Source of the DNA: Strigops habroptila
Taxonomy: Eukaryota; Chordata; Aves; Psittaciformes; Psittacidae
Length of the DNA: 64,000 nucleotides
NCBI RefSeq assembly: GCF_004027225.2
Contig: NC_044284.2
Span: 41,960,420 to 42,024,419 of the forward strand
Direction: 5' to 3'
Shown: positions 13,975-30,516 of the stretch, one piece after another
Layout of the letters: every line of letters begins with the position of its first letter
Position numbering within the stretch: the stretch's first letter is position 1
Notes under the pieces: generated by a model
What the model was told of the DNA's origin: nothing
Database searches by the model: none
Seen by the model: the letters and a program-made list of their open reading frames with translations, nothing else
Position numbers and translations under genes: made by a program

Positions 13975-15352
13975 ACAAGAGAGGCCACTTACCTACAAGA
14001 AAGATCAAATAGTGCTAAAAATTATTAAAACAAAAAAAAAAAGGAAAAAAAATAAAAGAAAAAGGGAAGTGGTATATGGATACTGGAGCAGCATCTGGGC
14101 ACTCTGAGAGTGTGTAAAGGTAGAAGAAACCCAACCAGGCACACCTGATTCATTGGGCTTTTCAGAAAGAGAAAACCCTCATATCCTCATGGTAATTTGG
14201 CTGGCATAACCCAGTGTTAAAAGGTGCTGCAAGTAAGATCTTAATGAGCTCATTTGCTACAGGCTATATTTGAAGGGAGCTGTGGCTAATCTTATTTTGA
14301 TTGCCTTAAAATTCAGTTATGGGGAAAAGCTTGGTGTGTGAGCAGATATATTAATCGTCTTGGAGCAGCCTTGTCTCCTGAGCTGGTGTTTGGTTAAAAG
14401 GGAACAAAACCAACATGCACTTCAAAAAGCTGGTTCTACTTTTGACTGCTTCATTCACAGCAGCTCCTCATGCTCCAGTGTGCCTACCAAACCCTTTGGG
14501 GCCAATACTTGCATTTTCTTGTATTCAGTGAACGTTTCTATACCATTGTTCACATTTCAAGGATGTGTGAGTAAACAGAAAAAAGGGATTCTCTTCCTCA
14601 TGAAAAACTAAGATCAAAAGTAAAAATGTTCTTTTTTTTTTTTATAAATGCATAAGCAGCAAATTCAGCTTCTGAAGGTTTCAGGCTCAATTTGGCAAGA
14701 GTTCCACAGCCTTAAGAGGGAGCCTCTCTACTCTGCATAGTTGCAAAATGGTGTTCAAGTAACTGCAAAGCAGACTCAACAGGAGGCTTTAACGCCAAAA
14801 AAAAAAAAAAAATAAATCAGAAAACAGTATCTAGAAGATTTTTTTTTTCTTCTAATTCATTGTAACTTTTTTTACATATTTTTTATTAATTATCTGAAAA
14901 GCCTTTTATGCAGCACAATGTTGTTTATGGAGCAGCATTTTCTCCATAGGGAGAGCAGGAAAGGGTCCTCTTCCACAAAGCCTCTTTTTTTGTGGTTTGC
15001 TGGAATTTTGTTTTCTGTGGGATTTCTAAATCCTGTAGAACTTGTATGGAGGAGGCTGGAAAGATGCACACATACCTGTACTTATCCCATAACCCTCCCT
15101 AGGGATGCTCACAAGCCCACTCCAGTCCCAGCTGGAAAATCAACCACCACCTACAAAACCCCATTTTCTGGGGAGCACACATGGATTCCAAGACCCCTGC
15201 CCAAAAAACCCACCCCACAAATGAAAGCCAAAGCCTACCCATTATCAGGGTCAAATTCCCTTCAAACAATGAAGGCAACACGCATATAAAGGCAGCTGCC
15301 AGGATGAATCACAGGAATGATGCATAAGTCAGAATTAAGATTTTGTTCTTTT

Positions 15353-15358
15353 TTTATT
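15353..15358 (-). terminator. Candidate GLUL polyadenylation signal (distal)
   Basis: TTTATT on the plus strand reads AATAAA on the minus strand. It lies about 1.35 kb downstream of the GLUL stop and is followed on the minus strand by a T-rich region. Confidence 0.45.
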
Positions 15359-16019
15359 GTAAAAAAACCAAACCCAAAACCCAACAACTATTCAAAAGTC
15401 CAAATGCAACGGAATATAACTGGCACCATCTAAGATACCCAAGTGTAAAATCCCGGAACGTTTGAACCCACCAGCACAAGCTGGACGGTGCCAGGGCTGG
15501 CCAGGAGGGATAGGTGGCCTCTCCCTTCTCCTAGCTCCCATCACAGCTGGATAGCAGGCAGCCCAGCAGCCAGGACACAACAGTGACACCAATGGTCTCT
15601 GTAAAACCACTCAGCTTTAGAAACTAAGAACCTCAGGGAAAAAAAATGAAAAAAAAAAAAGTATCTAAAACTTTTTTTTTAACCTTATTAAAAGCCCTGC
15701 TTTAGTGACATGCTAGCCCTGCTGGAAAGGTAAAACACCCACAGCTCTGACCAGAATGCAGTCAAGTTGACCGGTCAACTCTTAGTTCAGGACGCTTTCC
15801 TCCTGTTGATCTACACCCTAATGAGCACACTGCAGCTGCTCTAGTTATGGGCTTCCCGAGTCTGGGAACTACCTCCTGCAAGTTCCACTCCACGCTGAAA
15901 CAATTCTCATCCAAGTCTCCTCCACCAAGCCCTCCAAGCAAACCCTCAGTCCCACCTGGAGGCCCTCTGACAGCATCCACAGCAGCTCTGCCTGCTCCAA
16001 CTGGGTGGCCATCTAATTT

Positions 16020-16025
16020 TTTATT
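16020..16025 (-). terminator. Candidate GLUL polyadenylation signal (proximal)
   Basis: AATAAA on the minus strand about 0.68 kb after the GLUL stop, in an A/T-rich context. It would give a short 3' UTR form. Confidence 0.35.
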
Positions 16026-16701
16026 TTTTTAAGAAACACTTTCATATATTTTTTGTCGTTTTTATATTTAAATATAAAAATACTACTTCACTCTGTGTTA
16101 TGAGACAGAGATCAGGTGACTTCCAGTAACACAACCAGGAATTCTCCTCACCGCTCCTGTGTGGAGCTCAATGTGCCAGACAATTACCAGAAATCTCAGA
16201 GCGACTAGAAGGTGAAGATCTCATCACACAATACAGCTGGAAGCACACTGAGCTACATCACAGCTCCTGTCTTCCCTTCTCTACAGAATGGAAACAACCT
16301 TAGAGAACCATTAGTCTGCAGAGAGCCAGCAGTGGGGCTAACAACCCAAATTTGATCCTTGGGGAAGTCAGCGATGGTTTTAAGCTTCCCACCCGCTAGC
16401 TTTTTGCCTGTGTAGTCTGTCCCTGGAAGCCACTGGATCCCATAAGATGTACACATGAATTAGACAAAAAAGAAAACAGTGGTTAAAAGTTCTCTAACAC
16501 CCTCTCCTTCTCTTGTCTTCCGAAGAGTCAATCACAAACAGAAATTGATAGAACTAAATTTGCCCTCCTCCCTACCTAAAGACAACAAGAGTTACTGAGA
16601 CACAAAATGTGTTATCCTGTACCCTCGGGATTACATCTAGAAGGGAAGTTTAGGGGTGTGGGAAGTGCGGGGGGAAGGTGGTGCCCGTGGGCGCAGTCTG
16701 C

Positions 16702-21073
<4,372 letters not shown>

Positions 21074-22119
21074 GGCTGTGGTCTGGATGAGGGGGTTCCT
21101 GCAGGGATGATACAAAACACAACCCCAACCGTGAGCCCTTCCCTACGCTCCCAGATTTTTGATCCTCCAGCCAGGGAGAAGCACGAGACAGCTTGGCCAC
21201 AGGGCTCGCTGCCATCTCCAGCAGTCCCATGCCATTCTGCAGACAGAAAACAGCAGCTCAGGCAGACGCAGGCAGCTAGGAAAGCCCTGCTCCAGAAGTG
21301 ACACCTTCAGAGTACCATTAATACTTGAACTCCTGCTCATGTTTGCCAATAAACTAGGTCTTATCCACCAACTGACAGCCTTCAAAAGTGCTCCTCAGCC
21401 CTGTATGAACTTTTCGCCTCTACACTCACCACGCTCCAAAGCAAGGCTATTGAACAGGAAAGCTTAGCTGGAGCTTTCTTAACATACTTGTTTCAGCGAG
21501 GAGGACTTGCCAGCCCCAGCTGCCTTCTCAGATCAGCTAGTCTGAAGCTAAACAAGCCTTGTCTAGAAAAAGGAGGAAGCACAAATACAAGCAACACGCA
21601 GCGCAGGCAACCCCTGAGCAACCCAGGCAGCAGCCTCCAGGAAGCAATGGGGAAGGAGACTGAAGGGGCTCTGATCCCACATGTCGAAAGCTGCTGCATC
21701 TCTTCAAGCCTGGCACAGCCTGGAGCAGGGCTCCCGGGGACAGCCAGCTCACGCGTCTGAACCAAAGCAGCAGTGTTTGCAGGAGCTTGGAAATGCCATC
21801 GACTTGTAAATGTGAAATAACTTGAAAAGTCACACCAACACGCAGTCACCCCTCTGCAGGGAGGCTCGACTGCCCGGGCCAGCCCTCGCCAACCCACCCT
21901 GCTACAGCGCAGCTCGCTGCCCGCCCCGGGAGGGTCCCCATCAGCCCCACTCCCCTGCGAGCAGCGTCACCCACACATTCATTCCCTGGCAGGGAGACAA
22001 TTTAAGCAAGCAGCTAAACAGCCTCGTGAAAAAAGAAACCTGCGAAAAGCATCTGTTTGCTAGAGAAAACTCGAGCTGCCTCTTCTCACATACACACAAA
22101 CAAGCGAAGCAGGAACGTT

Positions 22120-22520
22120 CCCCTCGAAGCCGAGCAGCCACCGGGGAGCCCCGGCGCGGCACAAGGCGGCGCTGCCAAACCCCCACCCCAAGGGGCTGCG
22201 GCGGGGAAGGCGCGGGATGCCCCCCCTCCCACCCCGCAGGGCCGTTACCTGCCCTCCCTGACGACAGCGGGCGCGAAACTCCCACACTCAACTCTCAGGG
22301 CCGCGCCCGCCGCCGCTTTATGGCGCTGCAGCGCCGGCCCCGCCGCACTGATTGGGCGGCGGCGGCGGCCGGGCCGGGGGGGACCGAAGGGCCGCCACCC
22401 CGCCCCTCTCCTCCTCCTCCGGCGGCTGGGGTGACCCTGCCCCCCGTCGCCGGGAGAGGGGGGCTATTGGGTCCTCTTTGCAATCCTCTCGGCCCGAAAA
22501 AATAACCCCGCATCTCGGCG
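22120..22520. promoter_or_regulatory. GLUL promoter CpG island
   Basis: A dense G+C and CpG stretch centred on the predicted GLUL start. On the minus strand it has CCAAT (plus ATTGG at 22351-22355), a TATA-like CATAAAG (22322-22316) and GC-box-like CCCCGCCCC near 22398, with another ATTGG near 22466. The spacing (CCAAT about 35 bases upstream of TATA) is normal for a TATA plus CpG promoter. Confidence 0.8.
22249..22290 (-). other. GLUL: GLUL non-coding exon 1 (5' end approximate)
   Basis: A donor GGGCAG/GTAACG ends the exon at 22249. The start is placed about 25-30 bases below the TATA-like CATAAAG at 22322-22316. A non-coding first exon followed by an intron of about 1.15 kb to 21098 matches GLUL in other vertebrates. 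The start site could be off by tens of bases. Confidence 0.65.
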
Positions 22521-24009
22521 GGAGCAGATCCAGGGCTTTCCGAGGGGTTTACATTAGCGGCTGCCTTTGCATAACTCTTAGGGATGGAAATCAGCCGCCG
22601 ACGGTAAACAGGGCAGCGGGGAAGAAAGAGGGGGAGGAACTGGAGTCTCCCCAAGCCCTGGGCCCAGGCTTGGTGCATGTTTGGGGGTGGAGGAACACAG
22701 TGCCCGCTCAATCCCCCCTTGCCTCTTGGAGCAAGTAACAGGCTCCAGCACCTGGATCCGAGCTAAGACCCTCGCTCCAGGGGACAGGATCGGTCACTGT
22801 CACACAAGGGAGGAGAGGTCTCCCAGCCCCACCTTGGGTGCAGGAGCACCCACTACAGAGGCGCCCGGGTGGCAGGGGTCACCCTGCAAACTGCAGGAAC
22901 TGCCTAGTATTTTTCCACCCTTGCTCTTGGTGTCCCATCCCCATTCCTGTTCAGCTCTCTGCACCTCCCAACCCCAGCCTAAGCGGGAGGGGGGGTGGAG
23001 GGGAGCAATGCCAGCACTAGCAGAAGGAGCTGCCACCCATGGGCACATACCTGTATGCACACAGAGGTATCAGGCCAAGCACACACCACCCACACGCCTG
23101 CCTCGGGGCAACAGGATGCTGGGCTGCCCCATGCCAGCCTCGGGGGGTTGGCACCCAAAGTGCTATCCCTGGAGCTGGACTCTCCTGTTACAACCACCTT
23201 ACTGAAGACACAGCCTCTCAACAGCCAGAGTATGGGGAGAAAGTGGACAGGGAGAGCTGGATCCTCACGCAGGTGGAGGTGGAAGTGCTCGCTCAGGTCT
23301 CACCTCGATTTATTGCCCATCTAAAGAGCTGGGTCCCCACCCTCCCTCTGGGGACAACCCGGCTCATTCTTTATCACCACCTTGGATCAGCCACCGTGTG
23401 TGTTAATTCCCCAAGGCTGTCCAGAACCCAGATAAAATTCGGGTGCTTTTCACCTCCTCACATTGACTGGGCAAGGCAGAGCCACCAAGCATAACCACAG
23501 AAACTGCCTCCCCTCCAGTACCCCCTATGTATAGAGCAAAGATTTCAACACAGAAACAAATGGTATGTTTTACCCATAGAAGTTAGCTCTGGATCTTACA
23601 TTTAGGCCAAGTTACCTGAATCCAACAGCTCAGCTGAAGCAAAAGGAGGCAGGAGCTGGTGCTGAGACCCAGTCAGGCCAGGAGATACCCAAAATAGCTC
23701 CCATAAAGGGGGGCTGTCAAGCCACAGGCAATGTAAAGCTGTGCCCAGCCCTTTTCCCTAGGTTTGCAGAGAGGGTTTGTCTAATCAGGACACTGACAGC
23801 TCCAATAGCTCCAAATTCTTAAAATGTGCTTGATAGCTGCAAAAATTTCCCAGAGACTTTGGCACCCGTTAACAAGCCCAGGGTGTTCCCAGGTGGAAGC
23901 CCCTGGAGTGCAGGGTGACCGTCTAAGCCTTGGGGCTGGGCAGCTCCTCTTTTCACTTACTGAGCTCCGAACCACCCCGAAGAGAAGTGGAGAGGCAGAG
24001 ACAGCTGTG

Positions 24010-24560
24010 CAGTGTAAACATCTCCTCTCCATCCGATAAATACATTCCGGCCAGCAAGCTCCTGCTTGGGAGGGCCCCGCAGCGTGGACAAGGGTTTCCC
24101 GCCTGGGTGGGAGGATGTCGCTCCCTGCCCCGGGGGAGGTTTGCTGGCAGGCCCCTGCCTTCGCCCTGTACGTGTTTACGAGCCAGCGGAGAAGAGCCGG
24201 GCGCCGGCGCCGCCGGGCCAGCGCCCTCTCCCGGGAGGCCGGCGGGGGAGAAGCGTCCCCTTGCCGCCTCGCAGGGCTCGCGGCAGCTTGTTTACCGCCT
24301 GCCGTCCCCTCCTCCCGTCCCGGCTGCCGGGGTATTTTTGGGAAACACGGCTCAGCCTGTGCCTTCGGCCAGCTGCGTGCTCCAGTGACCCTTATTGTCG
24401 CCAGCGTTAAACGAGACAAAAACCTCATCGGGGAGCTGCGGAAGGCACAGTGCCAACAGGTGACACCTCCCAGGAGTGGATTTAAATCAGCCTTCAAAGG
24501 GCCCCGCTCTAAATACGCAGCGAGCCGGCCAGAGACAATGCGCCGCTCCAGGGGCGAGCC
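24010..24560. promoter_or_regulatory. Candidate GLUL upstream enhancer (GC-rich)
   Basis: A CpG-rich block about 1.7-2.3 kb upstream of the GLUL start. It has forkhead core motifs GTAAACA at 24014-24020 and TGTTTAC at 24173-24179 and 24289-24295, and a TCF/LEF-type TTCAAAG at 24493-24499. Known background: mammalian GLUL is activated by FOXO and by Wnt/beta-catenin, and rat GLUL has an enhancer about 2.5 kb upstream. The motifs are seen; the enhancer role is inferred. It could instead be the promoter of an unknown transcript. A 260-codon open frame on the minus strand (23781-24563) crosses it but resembles nothing and is probably a by-product of high GC. Confidence 0.45.
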
Positions 24561-25350
24561 CAAACTGGCTCATGTTTTTCTTTCTTCCTCCTATTAATTC
24601 GTGGGAACACCTTTATTCGCGTGCCCCGGCACTTCCCTCCGGCACAGTTTATATCCTGCGACAATTGCCAGGGTTCGAAAGCGCCTCGTGAGCTGGGAGG
24701 GTGGGTCAGGGCTGGACTGGCCAGTCTTCTGCCTCCCAGGCAGCAATGCAAACCCGGAAGGGACAGCACACAGCTGGGACAGAGGTCCCTGGTCTCTCCA
24801 GGAGAGGTCTGGGGACCAGGATGGTGGAGTCTCTCACAGTTGGCAGGAGGTGTGCCCGCTTTTATGTGTGCCCAGTCCATTACTACCCCGGCATCTCTTT
24901 TTCCAATCCCAGTCAGGAGCCAAGCGGCAAGGGGTCATGGCTTCCCTCTCCACTGTGCTTTGCTCGGGCTTCTGTCCATGTGTCCCCCCCATCCATGACC
25001 TCATATCCCCCCCAGCTGCTCTGGGCAGTTTGCTGTTGTCACAGGGGCTTTTCATACCCCCTCCCCCCTCCGCCCCCGAAAGTGCAGCCTTATAAATTTG
25101 GGAATACCTTAAAATGCAGAAATGTCACACCATGAAGGAGACAGGATGCAAAACCACCCTGTGGCTCAGACCTTGGGGCAGGTGGCTGCTGGCTTTGCTG
25201 CTGCAGTGCTAGGATTCTTTCCCAGCACCATGGGGCCATCTCAAAGGGTGGCCAGACCATGCAGCTGAAGAGCTTGTCAACCCTGGGATCAGATTGTGGA
25301 TCTAGCCTGCTAAGCCCACATACACATTTGCCTTTCACCAGGGCTAACAA

Positions 25351-25440
25351 CAAAAAAAAAACCCAAAAAAACCCCAAAGCAAAACAAAACAAACAAACAA
25401 ACAAAAAAAAAAAAAAAAAACCAAAAAACCAAAAAAACTA
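25351..25440. repeat. A/C-rich simple tract (CAAA)n
   Basis: An A-rich tract with CAAA units and an 18-base A run. No adjacent retroelement body was seen. Confidence 0.8.
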
Positions 25441-25591
25441 AACAGAAGTGAATGATATTTTTTAAACAGAGATGTCACACAAGAAGGAGGAATGGTCCAT
25501 TTTGTTGTGACTGGTTAGATCGTAGGAGGAGGTGTGACGTACCCAAAATGCCCCTGCTACCAGCAATGGCACAGCTGGGAGAAGGAATGAG

Positions 25592-25712
25592 CATAGAATC
25601 ATAGAATATTTTGGGTTGGAAGGGACCTTCAAAGGTCATCTAGTCCAACTCCCCCTGCAGTAAGCATGGACATCTTCAGCATCTCTCCTCATGCCCAACA
25701 GCTAAGACATTC
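25592..25712 (-). mobile_element. CR1 LINE 3' end fragment
   Basis: It begins with the reverse complement of the CR1 octamer tail (AGAATCATAGAAT), followed by the conserved CR1 3' region GGGTTGGAAGGGACC and GTCATCTAGTCCAAC, so the element reads on the minus strand. Similarity fades beyond about 25712. It is strongly 5' truncated and more diverged than the two other copies in this window. Confidence 0.85.
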
Positions 25713-26024
25713 CGGAATTCACCATTTTCAGGCCCATCTGGGAAAGCACTTTGGTCTTCAAGGTCCTGCATAAAGAACTAAAACCCACGCAAAAGAGGCC
25801 AGACATAGGCTGGATGTCCTGATGCTGCATCACCTCCATCTCTGCTTACTGCTGCGCACAGCTGCCTCTGCTTGGACCCATCCCAGTGTGCCCACCACTA
25901 CTGAGACCTCAGCTCTGAAGTGGGCTCATGGGGCTGGAGGAACTAAAGATGCAGCCCCTTTTACCCATGATTTGCAAAGGCTGGCATGACAGGGAGCTCA
26001 CCATGGGCTGGGGAAACATCTGCA

Positions 26025-26040
26025 CGGGGGGGGGGGGGGG
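26025..26040. repeat. Run of 16 G
   Basis: An uninterrupted homopolymer followed by a G-rich stretch. Quadruplex formation is possible and the length may be unreliable. Confidence 0.9.
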
Positions 26041-29000
26041 AGGGACGGAACGGGGAGTGGGACTGACCTTGTGCAAGCAGCAGTGGCAGATGGGTGTCCC
26101 CTGGAGCGCTGCAGGAGGCTGACGAAACCCCCCAAGGCAGGGAGGCGGTAGCTGCTCGCCCGATAAGAGAGCAAACATTGCACACTCCGTAGCAGGCTCA
26201 TGCTCCCTTTGAAGATGCTGCCAGGGTCAAGGGTAGCTGAGGTCTGGTGACCCGGGGGCTTTTGTAGGCAGAGCAGGTTACCTGGGCTGCACAGAAGAGC
26301 AATTTAAGAAATAAAATTAATAAATAAAAACATACAGAAGCATATGCAAACAAACAAACAAAAAAAAAAAGCTCCCTCCCCATGCAGTTCAGCACCCATG
26401 ACACATTTAGGGGAAGAGAGGCCTCGAACTGCAGCAACCAGGAAAGCTTTGCGCAACCCCCTTCTCCCATTGCTTGCACCTCCCTCTTCACCCCTTTCTC
26501 AGCCACCTTGGTGATGGTCACTGTGCTGGATGCCCACCTTGACACCCCTCACAGGAAACCATGGCATTGCTTCATCCTGCAGCAGCCCCCCTCCCTGGCT
26601 CCCCTCCAGGAGGGCTCTTGGCAGGAGGGACATCACGGCTGCCAGCTCCGAGCTGGTTTGGCAGCAACCCTGGCAGGCAGCACTTACCTCTCGCTGGCTC
26701 TGCCCTGCATGCGTGCAGACCTTGCGCAGGGGCCGAGTGTCTTCAGTGAGCAGGGGCCGCCACCAAGAAGCACGTGCTCGCCTTCAAAAGCAACCAGGGG
26801 AAGCTGGAAGATGAGAACATCAGGGGCAGGCGGGATTTGAGACCTAGAAATTGCTTGGCTCGGCTTGCTCTGTACAAGGGTGGAGAATATCCCAGGGAGT
26901 GCTCAGCACATGCCTTTCCCTGCAGTTGGAAGTCAATCACAGTGTGCATTGGCAGGGTTGTTTTTGTTGGGTTTTTTGGTCCTTTTTTATTAGTGCTGTT
27001 CACACTGCTAAATGCACTCCCAGCTAGGTCAGGGCCGTGTTAGCTAGGGCTGGCTGATAATTTCAGCCTAATGTGCTTCACAGCTCTGTAAGTGAGAGTG
27101 CATAAATCCTCACATTGCTGCCCAAGTGGATTAAGAGGTAGGATGCAGGCCCAACATTGTAAATTACAAAACATAACTGCAAAGTGCTGTTGTCCATATC
27201 CCTTCCTTATGACTGAACTAGGTCCCCATCCTGCCACAGCACATATTTAACCTGGACTGGTAAAGTCAACACACCCGGACACTCGTGTAAGGTTACACAA
27301 GTGATTTCACCTTAGCTGGAGAAGAGGCAGGCAAACACAGAGCTTGCTGCAGGGGCTGTCAGGTGTAATGGGTCAGAGCCCACCCTGCACAGCCTGCCCT
27401 AAGCAAGGAAACTACAGACAGATGGCAGTAGGCTCAAAAATACCTTTAATTAATGTAAGGAAATACCAGAGATGTCCTTGCTAAGCAAACAAGTCTACAC
27501 TCCCAGGGGACTGAGCATGAAAATAATATATAAAAAATAATCCTAGTATGTTCAAGAAAGGAACTCATATTTAAAGTTGAACCTGAAACCTCAGACAATT
27601 CCTTAAAAACTTTAAACTTTAAGATGCTATGGGCCCAAAAGTATCATACCCATTGCTGACAGTCTTTAAGGTGCCCTGAACTATTTATATGAGAACAGGC
27701 TGAGGCTGTATGGAAGGAAATAAACCAAAACAATCTTCCCCCAAAAGCTCACTTTGGGCATATAATACCTATGCTAGAGGGAGAGCAGGTTTGTGCAGCA
27801 AGGTGCTTGTACCACTCCCTTGTGCTGGGGCTTTCCAGCTTGCAAGGACTGTAGACCATCAGCCGAGACCAAAAGCAATGCCAAGGTATTCAGAGTTGCC
27901 ATGGGTCGGTGGGTACCTACTGCAGCTGTGGGGGAAATAGCCCCACCATCCCCCCGGCCCCAAAGGAGCAGATTAGGCTGCCTGGGGAGGCTGTGAGCAG
28001 GCAGTGAGGGAGCCTGTGACTGCAGGCAGTGAGGCTGACCCTGCGGTTGGGCAACCTTGGACTTTGCCATGCTGGTTTATGTTGGGCATGGATAAGAAGC
28101 CCAGCCCCATTCCCTCTGCCACCCCAGAAGTGTGAGGCTCTCCCTGGCAGAGGCAGCCTCAGGTCTGCCAAGGGTGGGCTGCTCCCCATGCAAGGGGATG
28201 GAGGATGCAGGTAATTTGGACTCGGACAGAGGGGGAGTGAGGCCCTTCTGATGTGTTTGGTGTTGCAACCCTACCCTTATCTATGTATAAATAGAGTCCA
28301 GCCACTCTGCAGTCTTCTCTGAGCTCCCTTCACAGGGAACAGCTCCCCTGATCTCTACTCATGTGTCCACCTATTTTTAAAGCCTCTTTTTTTCCTGCAG
28401 GTTAGGCTGAGTGGAGGTCCATCCTGCCAGACCTCTTGGGGTCTCCTCTTGGGGAGAGACTCCATCAAAATGGCCCTGTACACTTCCAGAGTAACCATGT
28501 TGGACTGTTTCTGCTCACAACCTTGGTCCTTTCCCAGCGGAAACCAGAACAGCCCCAATGAGGTCAGTCCAGAGCCGGACAGGCACCAGCAGAGCTGCAT
28601 CAGTCTCTGAGGATCTCACTGGACATCTGTTCAGTTGCCAACTGGAAAATATTCTTTTTTGACAGTTACAACCTTTCCCTGAGGACTTTTGAGTCTTTCA
28701 TGTGTGCGACAGCCACACCAGCTCATCCCTAATGCTCTTCTCATCTCTCGGGCTTAGCACCACAAATCCTTTTGAATTTGTGAACAGAGAAACACCTCCC
28801 CAGGATCTCACAGAACTCCTTCTGCCTAGCACCACTAGGTCAAGCAGATGTTTTACGGCTCATGGCTGCCCCTTCCCCATGTTAGTTTGGGGTTTGGCAT
28901 AGTGACCAGCTGATATCCCCAGGCTGTGATGGAAGGAAGGTGAGTGTGCATCCCCAAGGGACTGTGCCCAGCCCCATCCTGGAGCTGTCCCTGCTCAGCA

Positions 29001-30516
29001 GCTGATGCATGGCAGGCATTGCCAAGCTATCCTGCAGCAGTGGACAAGCCAATCCTCGTCTCCACCTCCCAAAACCAAAACATCACCCAAAGGACAACAT
29101 CCCTTTGTTGTCACCACCAGGACATGCATCCCACGTGCACCCTGAGGACATGCACACCACTTACTGGTGCTAAACCCAACAGCTTCAACCACGTGAACTA
29201 ATACAATATAGCCAGTGCCTTGCAGCCTGGCAGGACATGACCTCCCCAGGTCACACGTGTGTGCACAGGCAGTTCAGGCATGATCTCTACCATGCTTTCA
29301 AAAGCCTGTCATGTCCCTCCTGTCTTGGTATAGCACCAGTTATGCTTCTCTCACAGGGCAGCACAGTGATGCACAAAGGAATGAGCTGACTTCCTCAGGG
29401 TTAGAGAGCGAGTCGGTGCCAATAGCCCAGGACTGTCACCCTGGGGTCCCCAGCACCAGCCCCACAATTAATTAGGAGTTGGCCCTGTACTCATTGCGTC
29501 TGCGGAGTCCCAAGTCTGAAATGCAGAGCCGTGTTGCTGCCGAGGACAGCTTCACATTCCTGATTTGACAGCGCCACCTCGTGAGGTGTCCCCGCTTCTG
29601 CGGACGCTGCAGGTGCGGCAGGGAGTCTGCACACTGCTATGTGAGTTTTATCCTGCCCATGCCGGGGACAGTCACAGGGACTGCAGGCACAGCGACAGAA
29701 CGGGACATGATGCTCAACATAATGCAACTGCGTTTTGTTAATGGCTAGAACAAGAAAGCTCAGGGCTGAAAGGTTGGCAGAGCCTATCCTGCAGCCAACC
29801 TCTTAGGCAAGCACAGAGAGATGTCCAGTACAGGAAAGGCCACAAAACCTCTGATCCACACTCTCCACAGACCACAGACCCCTTCCCATTCCCACCAACA
29901 GCACAGAGCCACAGGCAAGCACACCCACCTCTCTGCTACAAGGCACACCAGAGACCCCAGGCACGATGGTGCCCGGAACCTGACACCACACCATTACAAA
30001 CAGGGGGATCAGATACCCACCTGGGCAGCAGACTCCTCCTTGGGCCGGGGAAGCAGGTCACCGCTGCTGCAAGAGAGACGCAGTTCCTTCTTTCTTTCTC
30101 CTTTTCCCACTGGAAGGTCTTCAAGATTGGGTCTCAGCCCTAGATCTGATGAAGCAGGACAGCTAATAAGAAATCTGCGGTTGCTCTGTCTGGGACAGAC
30201 ATAGCAGGGTCTGGTGAAATTTCCATCACTACCTGAGCAGATGTTCTGACAGCAACCACATGCAGTGCTGAGGTACTACCAAGAACCGGGTTTGAAGGCA
30301 AGAAGTGGAGATAGGGGAAGGGTTTAATTTCAGGACTGCCCAAGTGTGTATGCAGTGCTGGAGATTACAAAAGTGATATTTCCCTAAAGGACAACAAAGA
30401 GGGAGGTGCAGATTGCCCTGTGGACCTCGAGAGTCCTCTGAGAGTCCTTAGTAACCCCACTGAGAACTCAGTAGGTAAGCGTGGAATTCTAGAACGCATC
30501 CCCAGGACACGGCATC

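Larger units (their letters stand above)
1..15334. other. Gene-free flank downstream of GLUL
   Basis: No open frame here resembles a protein family I know, and no set of frames joined by splice sites suggests a gene. The longest frame (8066-8740, plus, 224 codons) runs into an AAAC-rich simple tract and has low-complexity composition, so I treat it as chance. The stretch holds A/C-rich simple tracts (about 6970-7040, 8462-8640 and 14029-14068), a 22-bp tandem duplication at 2019-2062, an isolated TATATAAA at 5327-5334, and one copy of a 52-bp repeat at 13923-13974 that recurs in an RGSL1 intron. Long non-coding RNAs cannot be excluded from sequence alone. Confidence 0.6.
15335..16701 (-). other. 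GLUL: GLUL 3' untranslated region (inferred)
   Basis: This runs from the base after the GLUL stop codon to a candidate cleavage region below an AATAAA on the minus strand (15358-15353). A second AATAAA lies at 16025-16020 and would give a UTR of about 0.7 kb, so alternative polyadenylation is possible. The stretch contains a perfect 16-bp palindrome (15765-15780) and AT-rich patches near 16015-16085. Mammalian GLUL mRNAs are known to have long and alternatively ended 3' UTRs. The exact end is inferred, as there is no transcript evidence here. Confidence 0.5.
22521..30516. other. GLUL-RGSL1 intergenic region
   Basis: No gene was recognised. It contains the GC-rich block at 24010-24560, an A/C-rich tract at 25351-25440, a CR1 3' fragment at 25592-25712, a G run at 26025-26040 and an isolated TATAAATAG at 28286-28294. 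In human the small intronless gene TEDDM1 lies in this interval; none of the open frames here looks like a membrane protein of that kind. Confidence 0.6.

Noticed and set aside
21822-22505. Plus-strand open frame of 227 codons across the GLUL promoter
   Set aside because: It is antisense to GLUL exon 1 and the CpG island, with Pro/Arg/Ala-rich low-complexity translation typical of GC-rich DNA.
23781-24563. Minus-strand open frame of 260 codons in the GC-rich block upstream of GLUL
   Set aside because: High GC removes stop codons by chance. The translation has no domain and is overlapped by other long frames on both strands.
22521-30516. Search for TEDDM1, which lies between GLUL and RGSL1 in human
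   Set aside because: No frame with several membrane segments or TEDDM1-like sequence was seen.
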